This document shows, one piece after another, positions 1 through 11,138 of a stretch of DNA of 64,000 nucleotides. Each line of letters starts with the position of its first letter. The stretch's first letter is position 1. The notes beneath the pieces were generated by a model. It did not search any database. It had not been told where the DNA came from and worked only from the letters and a program-made list of their open reading frames with translations. The stretch is from contig NC_053153.1 in the NCBI RefSeq assembly GCF_016808335.1, forward strand, positions 19,665,033 through 19,729,032, given 5' to 3'. The position numbers and the translations under genes are program-made. The stretch is from Panicum virgatum (Eukaryota; Streptophyta; Magnoliopsida; Poales; Poaceae).

Positions 1-1090
1 CGTTCTCAAAAACCTGAGTGGCACTGCATATCAGACCATTTGCGAAAACTAACACTAGCCAAATTTTTGACGGAAACCAGAAAAAGGAACACACTTTCCT
101 TACCTATCGAACATGCTCTGAAAGATGCACCAATTTAATGTCCCCTCCAGCACCTTTGGAAGCATCAGATGGTTTTTCCTTCCATGGACACGAGAGCCGA
201 CAGCTGGACCAACTCCAGGCAGCCAACAGGGAAGTGAAAATGCAATGACGCCTTTATTAACCATCCCAATCAAGTAGTTCTCTTTGCGCATTATTCTCAT
301 GATGATATCATGCTCTGAAAGATCCTTAACAATGCAAAGTTGTTGCGACTTCTGGAGGAGGACAACCTTCTCAACTACTTTGGGCCATGATATAGTTTGA
401 ATCTTCAGATCTGTTACCTTAAGGCTGCACAAAGAAGTAATAAAAACAAAATGATAAGTCAATTATTTTCTCAAAGAAATGTTTGTGTGGAAGTGGGCAC
501 ATGAAATTGAAATATTACCTGTTATGGTAGAAGTCACGAACATTTAGCGTGCTTCTCAATTTTACAAAGAACTTGACAAAGTTAATAATTCCATAAGTCG
601 TCAATATAACCATTGATCCGACAGTGATCATCTTCACATATGTGAACGAACTTAATGGGTCATTCTTGATGACATTCATTAGGTCACATGGTTTCTCCCC
701 TATCTCAAGTGCTTCCACTCCACATTTCAAATGGGCAAGGGCATCCCAATCAACAAACAAGAAGAAAAAACCAATCGTGCATACCATAAATGTAACATTA
801 AGGATCTCGATTATCCATTTGGTGATGATGCATCTTAAACCCTTTGCACAGAAATATTCATACAGCCTCTCAAAGAAAATATCCAAGTCAGGAATCAACT
901 CAGCCTTTAAGTCCTCCCCATGGAGAAGTCCTGTTGGGCTGTCACAATAAGACCTTGGCAGTCTCCGGTAGTCTGATAACTCTACTTCAGGTGGAATTTC
1001 AGCAAGATGTGTTGAAAGTGCTGATTCTCTTCTCAACGGCCACTTCAATGATCTTATAATATTTTTGCCCTTCAGAAGGAAGGACATCAT
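1..1090 (-). CDS. ATG9: ATG9, partial (coding exons 1-2 of the left copy)
   Basis: This is the start of a second autophagy-related protein 9 gene, read leftward out of the window. Exon 1 is 519-1090 (start codon at 1088-1090) and exon 2 is 104-424, both with GT-AG borders. The encoded 297 residues equal those of the complete copy at 12205-17292, including the first two membrane segments. Downstream exons lie outside the window. Nothing here shows that it is broken, so it is partial only because of the window edge. If the tandem-duplication model is right, this gene is complete and the genome carries two identical ATG9 genes in tandem. Confidence 0.93.
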
Positions 1091-1134
1091 ATATGGAAAA
1101 GGAACACGAGAAAAGCTGAAGGCTTCCTTGCCAT
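1087..1134 (-). promoter_or_regulatory. uORF overlapping the ATG9 start codon (left copy)
   Basis: A 15-codon upstream ORF in the ATG9 leader exon has a TGA that overlaps the main ATG in the four bases ATGA. It is identical to the uORF at 17289-17336, where it is described in more detail. Confidence 0.6.
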
Positions 1135-1528
1135 GTCACGGCTGATCACCTGGAAGGTAAAGTTTATGTTTTTGTTTTAAGTGACTCTGCAAGACGCATT
1201 CTGATTAAAACGCCCAACAAGAAAGTACCGGCTTCTTAAACAAGAAGAAAAACATCCACTCCCATCCAACACAAAACATAGTAAGGAAAAAAAAATCTAT
1301 TCTCATCCAACAGAACATAAATACATGAATGTTTCAAAAACTAAGCTTTTGCACTTCCTGTCCAGGAAGGATAGCAAAACTAAGTATTACTAGTTGAATT
1401 TGTTTTCTAATAATTTTGGAATCAAGACCCAATTATAGAAAATGTAAGCCCCTTCTGCTTCAAGCACTAACTATCAAGTGTAAACTAGGCTTACTCTGTC
1501 CAAGTCCACAACACGGGGGGACCCAATA

Positions 1529-1650
1529 ACTGTTGCAAAAAGATCGAATTGAGCATGTAAAATCATGGTCAGATCCGAAAACAAACACCACTGTTGCAAA
1601 AAGATCGAATTTAGTAGGTAAAATCATGGTCAGATCCGAAAACAAATACC
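1529..1650. repeat. Two-copy 61-bp tandem repeat at the ATG9 leader intron edge (left copy)
   Basis: Units at 1529-1589 and 1590-1650 differ at a few bases. On the minus strand the second unit ends exactly at the leader-exon splice donor (GGTATTTG). The first unit carries a near copy of the same donor (GGTGTTTG) 61 bp deeper in the intron. The same structure is at 17731-17852. Confidence 0.85.
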
Positions 1651-1977
1651 TTACGTTAGGGATTTGGGTGTTTGATTTCGTGCAGCGGGATGGGAAGGGA
1701 AGGGAAGGGAATAGGCAGGCATACCCTTGTCGGATGTTCGTAGGGTGCAGCCGCACCAGCTGGACTCGAGCTGCAGTTGGGCAGGGGAGCGTGGAGGACT
1801 GGAGGGCGCCGCACGGGTCGACAGCGTCGAGAGCGGCGTCTGGGGTAGCAAAGGGAGGAGATGGAATCTCGGGGAGGAAGAAAAACATGCAAATCCAATC
1901 CTGCAAGGCCCTGGGGCGGTGGGGTTCATAGGTCGGTTACTGCAAAGTAAGCTTTGAAAATTTTCCGTATCCGATAA

Positions 1978-2321
1978 CGGTGTGTTTAGTTCATTTTCCA
2001 TTTTGCGTTTTTGCGTTTTGCAATGGAATCTTCAATATTTAAAGTATTAAATATAGATTAATCACAAAACTAATTACAAATCTTGTATGTAAACTACGAG
2101 ACGAATCTAACGAGCCTAATTAGAGGAGCATTAGAGCAGGTTTACTGTAGTATTAATGTAGCAATTTAGTGTCTAATCACGCCCTAATTAGCCTCATTAG
2201 ATTCGTCTCGCGATTTAAAGTACATTTATATAATGCGATTTATTTTTTAATTACATTTAGTACATCATGCAAGCGATTTACAAAATTTTTGCGTTTTATC
2301 TTTTGGGATTTAAACACGGCC
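1978..2321. mobile_element. PIF/Harbinger (Tourist-like) MITE (left copy)
   Basis: This 344-bp element has imperfect terminal inverted repeats (CGGTGTGTTTAG on the left; GGCCGTGTTTAA read from the right) and a flanking TAA duplication at 1975-1977 and 2322-2324. It carries the inverted subterminal motif GAGACGAATCTAA / TTAGATTCGTCTC that is common in rice MITEs. It has no coding capacity and lies just upstream of the ATG9 leader. The second copy is at 18180-18523. Confidence 0.8.
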
Positions 2322-2598
2322 TAAGGACACAAATTTGGGTACATATCCAAATACGTATTGAAAGGTTTAATGATACGGCTTAAATTAATTATCAGTGGTA
2401 CTTATATTTCTCGATCTACTATCAGTCTCACTTCCGCTCTTAACTTCTTGTTTAATTTTCCAAATCCCCTTCTTGATATAGGTGGTAACATTAAATCCGA
2501 ATAGTGCTACGAACCAGCTTAGCGATGTTTGATTGTTTGTTATTCCTTTATGTACTAAAAGACTACTTAAATGCATTGATGTTTATCTTCTCTATGAA

Positions 2599-2690
2599 GG
2601 GCCAGTTTAGTTCGTATAAGTTGTGTAAAAAGTGTGAAAAAATTTCACACTGAGAAGCGTGCCCAGTAAGAGGGGCACAGTTGTCAGTGT
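2599..2690. mobile_element. MITE-like hairpin element cut by the duplication junction
   Basis: It begins GGGCCAGTTTAGTTC, a typical grass MITE end. It contains the left arm, the loop and most of the right arm of a long hairpin that is complete at 18801-18915. The element stops at 2690, where the FPA-like exon begins, so this copy is truncated at the tandem junction. Confidence 0.6.
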
Positions 2691-4005
2691 AACATCTTCC
2701 TATAGTTCTAGAGATCGACCAACACCTAATGCTTCTGGTTATCCTACACAATCGTTTGACACTAGTATGCCTAGTGCTTTCACAGGCCATCAGGTAAATG
2801 ATGATAAGAAATCTTTAGTTATGCTGCTGCTTTTTTAAATTTTTATCTGTTACATAGTTTCTAAAATGTGAATTTCCTTTTGTAGGGTCAAACTCAATAT
2901 ATGCTTGCGGGTTCTGGTGGTTCACCATTGAATGATTTACCCAATGCAGACGCCAAGCTTTTATGGAACACATTTCCAGTAAATAGGATCCCTTTGGAGA
3001 CCTTCAGCTCTGGTCTATCTGCTCGACCGATGCCACCTCAACCTTATTCAGCTGTGGTTACTCAACATGCTACGATTAGCTCTAGCTCTCCAGCAACACT
3101 GTATAACCAAAGCAGTGTTGTCCAGCCTTCACCAACTGCTCCTATTATAAGTGATTCAAATTTAGGCATGAACTCTGCATCTGGCAGCATGCTTGCATCA
3201 AATATGTTGCCTTCATTTGCATCACAATTTCTGATGGGTAGGCCTTCTATGCCTACTTCATTTTTCGGCACGCCTCTTCCACAAGTACAACTCTCATCTG
3301 CTCTTCCACAAAATATTTCTAATTCTCAGCCTTCTGTCTCCTCAGTACAACCACGGCCACCTCCACCCCCACCACCACCTCAGCAGCCACATCCTTCTCA
3401 GACACTCCAACAACTTGGCGCTATGCAACTGCCACAGCAAGAACAGCCTCTATCATATCCACAGAGTGCTATCTTGCCGCAAGTTCCATTGCAGTTTCCT
3501 AACCAGCTACCCATTCCTCAGCTACAATTGTATCACCAGAGCCAGCAGGAATCTACGCAAGCTCTGAGGCAAGCTGGGGAACAATCACAACTTCAGAACC
3601 AGAATGTGCAAGGTGATAGTTTCTCTCAACAGCAGCAAGACTCAGGGATCAACTTAAACCAGTTCTTTTCATCTCCAGAAGCCATTCAGGTATATTTTTA
3701 TTTGCGAAGCTACATTTAGTGAGAACTTAATTTCAAGGTGACTGAAGTCGCAACTTTTACTTTTCAGAGTCTACTTAGCGATCGAGAGAAGCTCTGCCAA
3801 CTTTTGGAGCAGAACCCAAAACTCATGCAAATGCTTCAGGTAAACCTGTGTGAACTGTCTGAATTAGGTATTTTTAAGTTTTATTAATGCATCTGCATTC
3901 AGTCATTGGTTATTTGCATGTGCACTGTTAATTCTCAAATTTGTGATGCCTGTTGTTGTGACTGTCTTTGCCATCTGCCACCAGGATCGCATAGGCCAGT
4001 TGTAG
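2691..4005 (+). pseudogene. 3' exons of an FPA/spen-like RNA-binding protein gene, 5'-truncated at the duplication junction
   Basis: Four exons keep one open frame across good GT-AG introns: 2692-2793, 2886-3689, 3768-3839 and 3985-4005 (TAG). The product (about 333 residues visible) is rich in Pro, Gln and Ser, with a poly-Pro run around 3355-3380. It ends in a charged C-terminus beginning LLSDREKLCQLLEQNPKLM. Low-complexity Q/P tails and a similar terminal motif occur in plant spen-family (RRM plus SPOC) proteins such as FPA, but no RRM or SPOC domain is present here, so the family call is an inference. The upstream half of the first exon and the promoter are missing, because the sequence becomes ATG9-upstream DNA at 2690. 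The 3' UTR probably runs to about 4215. Confidence 0.6.
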
Positions 4006-4946
4006 CCACTGTGGGCAGCGCTGTTGTGAAGCTGACATGTGACATCTAATGCTGGATCTATTGCTAAGGTGTTCTGTTTTTGGCTAGAGCTGTAGCTTAG
4101 TACCTAGAAGATGAGTACTGCTGCCTTGCTAGGCACGGAAATGTATGCCCATGTAGCCCATGTACATACATTATTCGTCTGTAATCCTGTGTAATATGTG
4201 AATATTTGTAACTTCAGTGCATGTCGTAATTTGTCGTTTGAAACGTTGATGCTGCTGATTAGCTGCTGCTAGTTTTGACGTTCCATTCTGCTAGTCATTC
4301 GTTGAGTACTTAATCGTTCAAAAAAAAATTTCGTTGAGTGCTTTGAGTGTACGTTCTTTGGTTGTACAGAAAGAGCCAAAAATTTGGATCCGCTAATTGC
4401 TTTGATAGCTGCTGGCCTGCTCGTATTAGTTGCGTTGCGGACCGGAATTCTTAAGCATACACACATATCGAGCACGAGCCGACGCCTGTATGTCCCGTGG
4501 TCTGCCTCGCGGTGTTGGACCATGCTGATGCCAAACCTAAGGGCAACTGCAATGCTAATAGCTACGTGGTCTGTTGATGTGGATTTGTGCGATAAAATCA
4601 ATCATTTTATATTATTGGATCTATATGTTTTTTTTCACATGTTGTTGAGCTATGTGAAATAGATCAGTTATTTATTGATCACTTGTGACTTTTTTCTCCT
4701 ATTTTTTCTTATCACATTAGATCTAGCTAGTTAAATAGATAACTGTTGGGGGTGCTGTAAGTCCATACTATCTCCGTGCTATAAAGATTTTTGTTTATAA
4801 AATTTCAGACACATTACTGATTCTGTTACCCCCAATAATTATAGTTATTGTGATTGAAAACCGCACTATTTATTATTTCCAAGATCTTTAATAAATGCGT
4901 ATCTATTCAAGTATTTGATTGGCTTAATACATTTCTCTACATAATA
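4006..4946. other. 3' UTR and intergenic spacer
   Basis: About 200 bp looks like the 3' UTR of the FPA-like gene. The rest is AT-rich spacer. The ORF at 4384-4662 has no recognisable domain and I do not consider it a gene. Confidence 0.5.
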
Positions 4947-5141
4947 CTCCTTCCGTTCCAAATTATGTCATTCCAAGAATTTTGGGAAGTCAAATCATCT
5001 CAAAGTTTGACTATGACTAAAATTATAGAGAGAAACACAAAGATTTTTTTACATCAAATAGGTATACTATGAAAATATAGCTAACAAAGAATTTAATTAT
5101 ACTTAATTAGAGGCTAAATGAAAGTTTTTGTGAGACGGGAG
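4947..5141. mobile_element. Stowaway MITE
   Basis: The element is 195 bp, with termini CTCCTTCCGTTCC on the left and CTCCCGTCTCACA read from the right. It is flanked by TA dinucleotides (4945-4946 and 5142-5143), as expected for Tc1/mariner-derived Stowaway elements. It is internally AT-rich and non-coding. Confidence 0.8.
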
Positions 5142-5589
5142 TAACTTTCTTCCAAACGACACAATATAGGTCCATTGCAATTTCAAAACATGTTTTATTT
5201 CGTTTTGCATGCCTGCTTTATTTAAATACACATAAACAACGTCGTAACCTTGCCACCCACATTTTTTTTCTCAAAATGCTGTATCCCTAGGAGTTAGCTG
5301 GGAATTTGACTCCATGTATTGGGAGGGATTGAGTTGGAATTTTATTTTATTTCCCATTCCAATCCACATGGATTGGGAGGAAATAAGTTTATCCAAACAA
5401 AGCTTCAATCCCTACCAATTTAGGATTAACTGAGGACGGTTCGGGAAGGAGATCAATCGAACAATATCAAAACGAAAATTTGATCACTCAAATTGTAAAC
5501 CATCGTATACATCTATAAACGAAGGCAGTTTATATGTTTCTTTAACAGTGACAGTACTTGCGCCTTTTCCACGACCCGCAAAAAAAGTA

Positions 5590-5820
5590 CTCCCTCCGTT
5601 TCAAATTATAGGTCGTTTGACTTTTTCAATCTCAAATTTAACCACTCGTCTTATTTAAAAATTTGTGCAAAACATCACTTCTCTTGTTGTGGCTTTTATT
5701 AATACAAGTTTTTGAAGAATGGTTTAAATTTGACTATATTTGTATAAATTTTTTGAATAAAACGAGTGGTCAAATTTAATGTCAAAAAGTCAAACGACCT
5801 ATGATTTGGGACGGAGGGAG
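5590..5820. mobile_element. Stowaway MITE
   Basis: The element is 231 bp with long near-perfect inverted ends (CTCCCTCCGTTTCAAATTAT on the left, CTCCCTCCGTCCCAAATCAT from the right) and a TA duplication at 5588-5589 and 5821-5822. The two halves pair over most of their length. It sits 73 bp from the stop codon of the NHL gene, so it may lie in that gene's 3' flank or UTR. Confidence 0.9.
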
Positions 5821-5893
5821 TAAGTGTTTATGGACATGGCTCGCGCCGCCAGTCGAAGACTCTGCCTGCCAAGCAGCCGGCCGGCGGATCCGA

Positions 5894-6532
5894 TCAGAGC
5901 TTGGTGTGGTCGTGGCACACCTGGCTCCGGACCTTCATCTCCGGGACGCCGAAGATGACGTGGCAGTCTGAGTAGGCCACGGCGCGCAGCTTGAGCACCC
6001 CGCCCAAGAGCCCAACCTTCCCGGGCACCCTCGCGTTGGCGTCCAGCGGCACCGCGCCGGCGCCCAGGTCCCGGGCCAGCTGCGCCAGCAGCTCGGCGCC
6101 GAAGCTGGCGGAGAGCACCGTCATCTCCAGCTCCATGGTGCCGTCGCCCCTGCTGGGGAGGTGCCCGGGGTCGATGCCGGCGACGCCCACCCGGACGCCC
6201 CGGTACCAGAGCTCGGCGCTCCCGGACTCGTACGAGAAGGACGCACGGTTGGGGTTGTGCACGTCCACGGTGAGCAGCATGGTGAGGTTGAACTGGAGGT
6301 CCGGGCCCGGCGTGAAGCCGATGACCCGCGAGGAGACGAGCCGCGTGGTCGGGTCGCGCACGCGGAGCGCCGTGAGGAAGAGGACCAGCAGCGTGACGGC
6401 CAGGAGCGCGGCCGCGCCCAGGGACACGAGGAGGCAGACGCAGCAGCAGCGCCTGCGCCGGTGCCGGCGGCGCTGGAGCTTGTCGTCGGCGGCGTGGGTG
6501 GGAAGAATGGTGGCGGCGGCGTTCGAGTCCAT
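5894..6532 (-). CDS. LEA_2 / NDR1-HIN1-like (NHL) membrane protein
   Basis: This intronless gene encodes 212 aa. A short cytosolic N-terminus with a basic run (about residues 21-28) and a Cys cluster precedes one hydrophobic segment (about 31-56). A LEA_2-type beta domain follows (about 80-190), with the usual pattern of N-rich strands around FNLTMLLTVDVHNPN. NHL proteins are typically anchored in the plasma membrane and linked to pathogen and abiotic stress responses. The gene is strongly GC-rich against AT-rich flanks, a common pattern in grass single-exon genes. The start was chosen as the first ATG of the frame, before the basic and hydrophobic segments. The specific function is unknown. 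Confidence 0.87.
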   Translation of the reverse strand: MDSNAAATILPTHAADDKLQRRRHRRRRCCCVCLLVSLGAAALLAVTLLVLFLTALRVRDPTTRLVSSRVIGFTPGPDLQFNLTMLLTVDVHNPNRASFSYESGSAELWYRGVRVGVAGIDPGHLPSRGDGTMELEMTVLSASFGAELLAQLARDLGAGAVPLDANARVPGKVGLLGGVLKLRAVAYSDCHVIFGVPEMKVRSQVCHDHTKL

Positions 6533-8073
6533 CGGAACGTGATTACGTGATCGCCGGCCGGTGGCGCATTGGATTGGATGCCGGGGACAGGCGAGTTTTA
6601 ACGGGGAGGTTGGGTGGTTTCGCGGTGCACGCAGCCGAGTATTTTAGAACTGGTAACCGGCCGGTAACGGAAGAAACCGCACGGCCATTTGGCAAGGAGG
6701 CAATGGCCTAGTGGTCGTTTGGAGCAGCGTGTGTGTACATATATATTGCCGTGGCGTCTGGTTTGCATCGTTTCGTCGGTAGACTGTTGCTCGTTCGTGT
6801 TAGAAAAGGTATATTTTTTCTAGCTGCTAACGTGCCGTAACGTGGCATCAGCGAAACAACTCAAGCTGAAAACTGGAAAATTCTTGATAATCGGCTGAAT
6901 GCCTGAATGTCCTCTGCTCTATCTAGCAAGTGAACTGATGATGTGCACTCAAACTGCCGGAGCTGAGTGGCTGACTAAATGACTTCCAAATGCTAGCTAA
7001 GCTCTGGATACGCTACCGATTAGAGCCACTCAAGCTGACCATCTTTCCTAATTCGCTTTCCTGTAATTCAGCTTCAAAAGATTGAGATATGCAAAAGTGC
7101 AAATCTGACATCTAGTACCTTTTCCTTGTAAATTTTGTCTAAACCACCTTTACTTCTCTCCTCTCTAAAAGAAAGGGGGTATAACCCGCTCTCCCCTTTC
7201 CTCCTTTTCCCCTCGATTTCATTTATTACCTGAGAAATCACAGACAAGGGGCCATTTCACAATTCCACCAAGAAGGGTGGTACAGTAAATACTTCCCTTG
7301 CAAGTCAGATTCATTTATTTTGCTGGATATCACGGATTTTGCAGTGTAGTTTCTGATATACAAGACGCTTAGAATATTTAATGGAATTACAAACAAAACA
7401 AGCTTGATACACACATCAAATCCAGTAAAATAATAATAAAAACATTCTGATGCTAAACACCCATAGCTTTTACAAAATATGGTAGAATCAGCTCACCCCT
7501 AAAATCCACAAACATAGGTTATGCAGAACAGGGAAACAGCAGCCGTAGCACATAGGCACCTTGCCATCCTTCGTTTCCACTTTCTGGTGGCAATCAAGTC
7601 CATATCAACTCAAGTAGGTTTGTGATCATGCCATCATGGTACAGATCAGCGATTACCTTAACTTGCCTCATTTACATGGACTAACATTTCCAGCTTTTTT
7701 TATGGAAACTCAACAGAGAATCGGTAGGTTACTAAAAAAACAGAGAATTGGTAGAGATGCGACCAAGTTTACAGAGTTCTTAGCATATAGCCTTCCTCTT
7801 TTTCATTGTGGTGGGGAAAAAACATCAACGCCATGAACCAAAAGAAATGCTTCCTTCAGTGTATTTCCCAGTCCAATTCCGGGACAAGTGCAGAGTACCT
7901 GGAATAGCAAGAAAAACCCGCAACATATATTACTAGTCTACTGGCAGAGACAAAAGCCTAGCAGATGACATCTTCTACAAAATACAGACAGTGAAATAAA
8001 ACAGAGCAAAACTAACAGAAAGAAGGTTAACTCTTGAGATAAGATTTCATGTTCATATAGTAGTACCTTCATA
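6533..8073. other. Promoter side of the NHL gene and 3' flank of the carrier gene
   Basis: No convincing gene. A TATA-like stretch (minus strand, around 6736-6748) lies about 205 bp upstream of the NHL start. The right part (about 7500-8073) is probably the carrier gene's 3' UTR. The ORF at 7636-7836 shows no domain. Confidence 0.4.
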
Positions 8074-11000
8074 CTATACTCGCTTTATACCAAGAATCTT
8101 AGCACTGTACTCCCAGGCAACAATTGCCGCTGCATTGGCAGGGAAAGCTCTTGTTAGTGTCGGTCCAAGGCCAGCATAACAGCCACCCAGCCCAGATCTC
8201 TTATAAACCTGTCACATTTCAACCATGTAGGTTGTGCCTGCCACCATCAGGACAAGACACTAGCTAATTAAAGCGCAACATTGTGAAGCTAAGAACACTA
8301 CCATGCTTAAAATTCGAAAGGGGTTTCGGCTCAAATGAGGGTCCGGATCGGTCTGTATGATAGTTTTTGCAACATCCAGAGGTAGGGTAGATGTCCAGAA
8401 CTACATATAGGAAATACTCGTCACAATGAGGGTGTAAAAAGGTGCATTACAAAGAATTTAAACAATTACAAAATACTTACTGCCATTCCACTAATGCCAC
8501 CACTCATGACCCCTATCCCAATATCTTTTGCCAGAATAAAATGACTGCTACTGGAAAACCTAGGAGAATCCAAATATTTGTGCATCCAGTATCGGCTGTA
8601 CTCATAAGTGCAAAAAAAGACAGCATTGCCAATTGCCTCTCTGAACAACGTTGCCAGACCACCACGGAACAAACCCCTAAGCTGCAACACAACAACAGAT
8701 AATTAGTCTGGCAACAGTTAAGCTACCAAATAGAAGCAGGAGGCAAGTTAATCTCACCCCATCACTTTCCAATGTTTTCACAGCACAATCTAGAGGGCTG
8801 GAGTACCTAGCACCATGCATTACATCCTTCCCTTGAACTTGCATTCTGCACTGAACAAGGTCTTGACATCACATCATTAAATGCCACCTGAACCATCCTA
8901 AGTCCTTGCATCAATTAGGGAAAAGAGGGAATTTAGACGCAACACTGACCTTGGTCAACTCAGTCGGAGTGAGGATGCAGCTAATCAGGGCCCCACTAGA
9001 TGCAGCAGAAGGAATGATTACCTGTAGATGTGGCCTACCATCCTCATAGTTTCCCTGAAAGAAACAATTTAAGAAAGATATACTAAAACTAATGCTAGGG
9101 CTTGAATCAAGGTTTGCAAATTGCAATCTTCCTGCTTGCTCACAGTTATATGCTTAATTCTTTTAGTCGGAAAGATCATCTAAATACCTGTAATAATTGT
9201 TTGGCTTGGGAATATGTGCCGAAGAAAAGAGAGCTTTCAACTGCTATACCAATAAATGAAGATGATGCACCTTTGTACAACCCTCTAATCTGCAAGAGAA
9301 AATAGCCAGCAATGAACTACAGTTAGTGGATGAACAAACCTTATAAAATTCTATCCTTTCAAAATGTTATGATAATGTATACCAATCCTAAATTTAACAA
9401 CTGCAGGTTCTAATACTGGGACTAACATGAACTCCAAGGAAAAACAGCAATGGCAAATTTGATCCCTTGTCTTTAAGTAGAAGGATGATGACACAAAACC
9501 AAGCAATATTAAAGAAGAGGGGGCTTACTCCTTCCTCAAGCAGTATTCTACTAGTGCAGTGGAACGCATTCTTGTACACCTTTCCATAAGCTGTGGTATT
9601 GTGAGCTTGCAATTTGACCTATCAGTGAACAAAGAAATCTTTACTGGCATGGACCAGATTAACAAGAAAATCTTAAATTGACATGAACCAAATTTATATT
9701 AATGATAGTCATATATTCCATCCAGATTAAGAGCTTTGGCTGGTAGCTTGTACAGGCTATTTTGTGCATTGTATTACACTGGTATAACAAGGAATTGTTC
9801 AACAGGCACAGACTTAAGAAACAAAATCCATCGTCAGATGTTAATTTTTTTAGTATCAGCTCACACAATATCACAGCCAGCAGGCTTTCCCAATGTACTA
9901 CAAATTTGTGTTTATGGAATCATCGTACAATGCCACAAATGCCTCGAAATGTGGACCATCAAGGTCAAATAGGGCTTTCTATGGAGTGATGCCTTGTTTT
10001 GTGGCAAATCCTTAATCAAGGGTAAATCCCATCTAAATAAGACCAGACAGAGACCATAGACCAGAATAAATAGAATTTTTGAGACAAAGATTCAATATTC
10101 TGGCACCATTTAAGTGGGTAGGCACCACTGTTCATAGAAGCATGGTACCTAACATATCGATCTAAGTTCCTATCTAAAGGTAGCACTGCTTACAATCTCC
10201 TAGAGATAACATTATGATGTAAAGATATTGCCTTACTAGTTACTAACCAAAAACCTAAACAGTCCTAAACATAGTCAACTGGCCCTAGTATTGCAGGTGC
10301 CCCTAGCTCCTACTGCTCTTCTGTCCATGATCTGCATGGGCCCTAAAGAGCAGCGCACATTTGCTAAAATGTTGTACTGACTACTGACAAACCATAACAT
10401 GCACATTATGCAGATTATGCAAGTTGAAGTTAGCTTAATCAAACAACTGATAAAGGGCAAATGCAGCACTATCGAGAATCTCGACCGCCATATATAAGGT
10501 CATCGCAAACCACCCCTCCCACTAACCATGACACCTCATGGAAGAAACAACAGTGGAAGAGCTGCCAAAAAGTGAGCCACATGCAACCCATGCTATCCCC
10601 ATTCCAGTAGCACGTTGTTACTAACCAGCAAACATGGGTGGATGTAGAAGAGCTTAATGATGACGTTAACGGGGTGGAAGTTGGTGTTAGAGTATATCAG
10701 CAAAGTTGCTCTAATATACCGTGATCTGAATCTTGCAGCAATGTATTGAGTAGATTGCAATGGATAACTATTCGAATGAAGTAATTGATGTAGAGTCTCT
10801 ACTTTGGAAGAACAACCTTACCCCATCGGAGGGGGGGGGGGGGAATCTATAACGCCACGGTTGGATACCTATCTGATGAATGAAACCTTGCAAGCATTTC
10901 ATCAAACAGCTACTGTAGCCTGTAGGACTTAGGCATCGCAAGAAACAGGCAGGTGGTTGACAAAGAGCACGACAAAAATTTGCAGGGAACGACGCATACG

Positions 11001-11138
11001 AAGGAAATAACGGAAACAATGAGATGAGAGAAAGAAATACACCTTGACGGTGTCGAACGGGTGGCCCACTACGACCTGGGCGATGCCGGCGACGGATCCG
11101 GCGACGTATTCCTTGGCAGCGTCGCCCGCACCGGCCAT
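8074..11138 (-). CDS. BAC1: Mitochondrial basic amino acid (arginine/ornithine) carrier, BAC1 type
   Basis: Eight coding exons, all joined in phase 0 with GT-AG borders: 11043-11138, 9529-9618, 9188-9289, 8950-9054, 8758-8850, 8481-8681, 8302-8400 and 8074-8208 (TAG). They give a 306-aa protein of the SLC25 family's usual length. The three carrier signatures PX(D/E)XX(K/R) are present as PFDTVK (27-32), PTELTK (126-131) and PLDVAK (236-241), each starting one of three repeats of about 100 residues. Overall similarity, including the C-terminus ending in ILGIKRV, fits plant BAC1. BAC1 exchanges arginine, lysine and ornithine across the inner mitochondrial membrane and feeds mitochondrial arginase. 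The third signature, followed by TIIQT, fits BAC better than the carnitine-type carrier BOU. The gene lies wholly inside the duplicated unit, so a second identical copy is predicted to the left. Confidence 0.93.

Larger units (their letters stand above)
1..2690. repeat. Tail of first unit of a 16.2-kb tandem duplication
   Basis: This segment matches 16203-18892 at a constant offset of 16,202 with no indel or substitution that I could find by eye. It holds the first two coding exons of ATG9, its 5' leader and upstream MITEs. Identity stops at 2690. From 2691 the sequence is mid-exon of another gene, while after 18892 it continues as ordinary intergenic DNA. The offset equals the length of 2691-18892, as expected if 1-2690 is the end of one tandem unit and 2691-18892 is the next. 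The rest of the first unit should lie to the left of the window. An assembly artefact cannot be excluded from sequence alone. Confidence 0.9.

Noticed and set aside
1..1090. Calling the left ATG9 copy a pseudogene
   Set aside because: It is cut only by the window edge; both visible exons and splice sites are intact.
1460..2001. Overlapping ORFs upstream of ATG9 copy 1 (and 17662-18203 in copy 2)
   Set aside because: They cover the leader exon, its intron and a purine-rich tract on both strands and resemble no protein.
5991..6550. Plus-strand ORFs opposite the NHL gene
   Set aside because: Antisense shadows of a GC-rich single-exon gene; the minus frame has a membrane segment and LEA_2 pattern, the plus frames do not.
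8074..11138. Carnitine/acylcarnitine-type carrier (BOU)
   Set aside because: The third signature context (PLDVAKTIIQT) and the C-terminus match the basic amino acid carrier group better.
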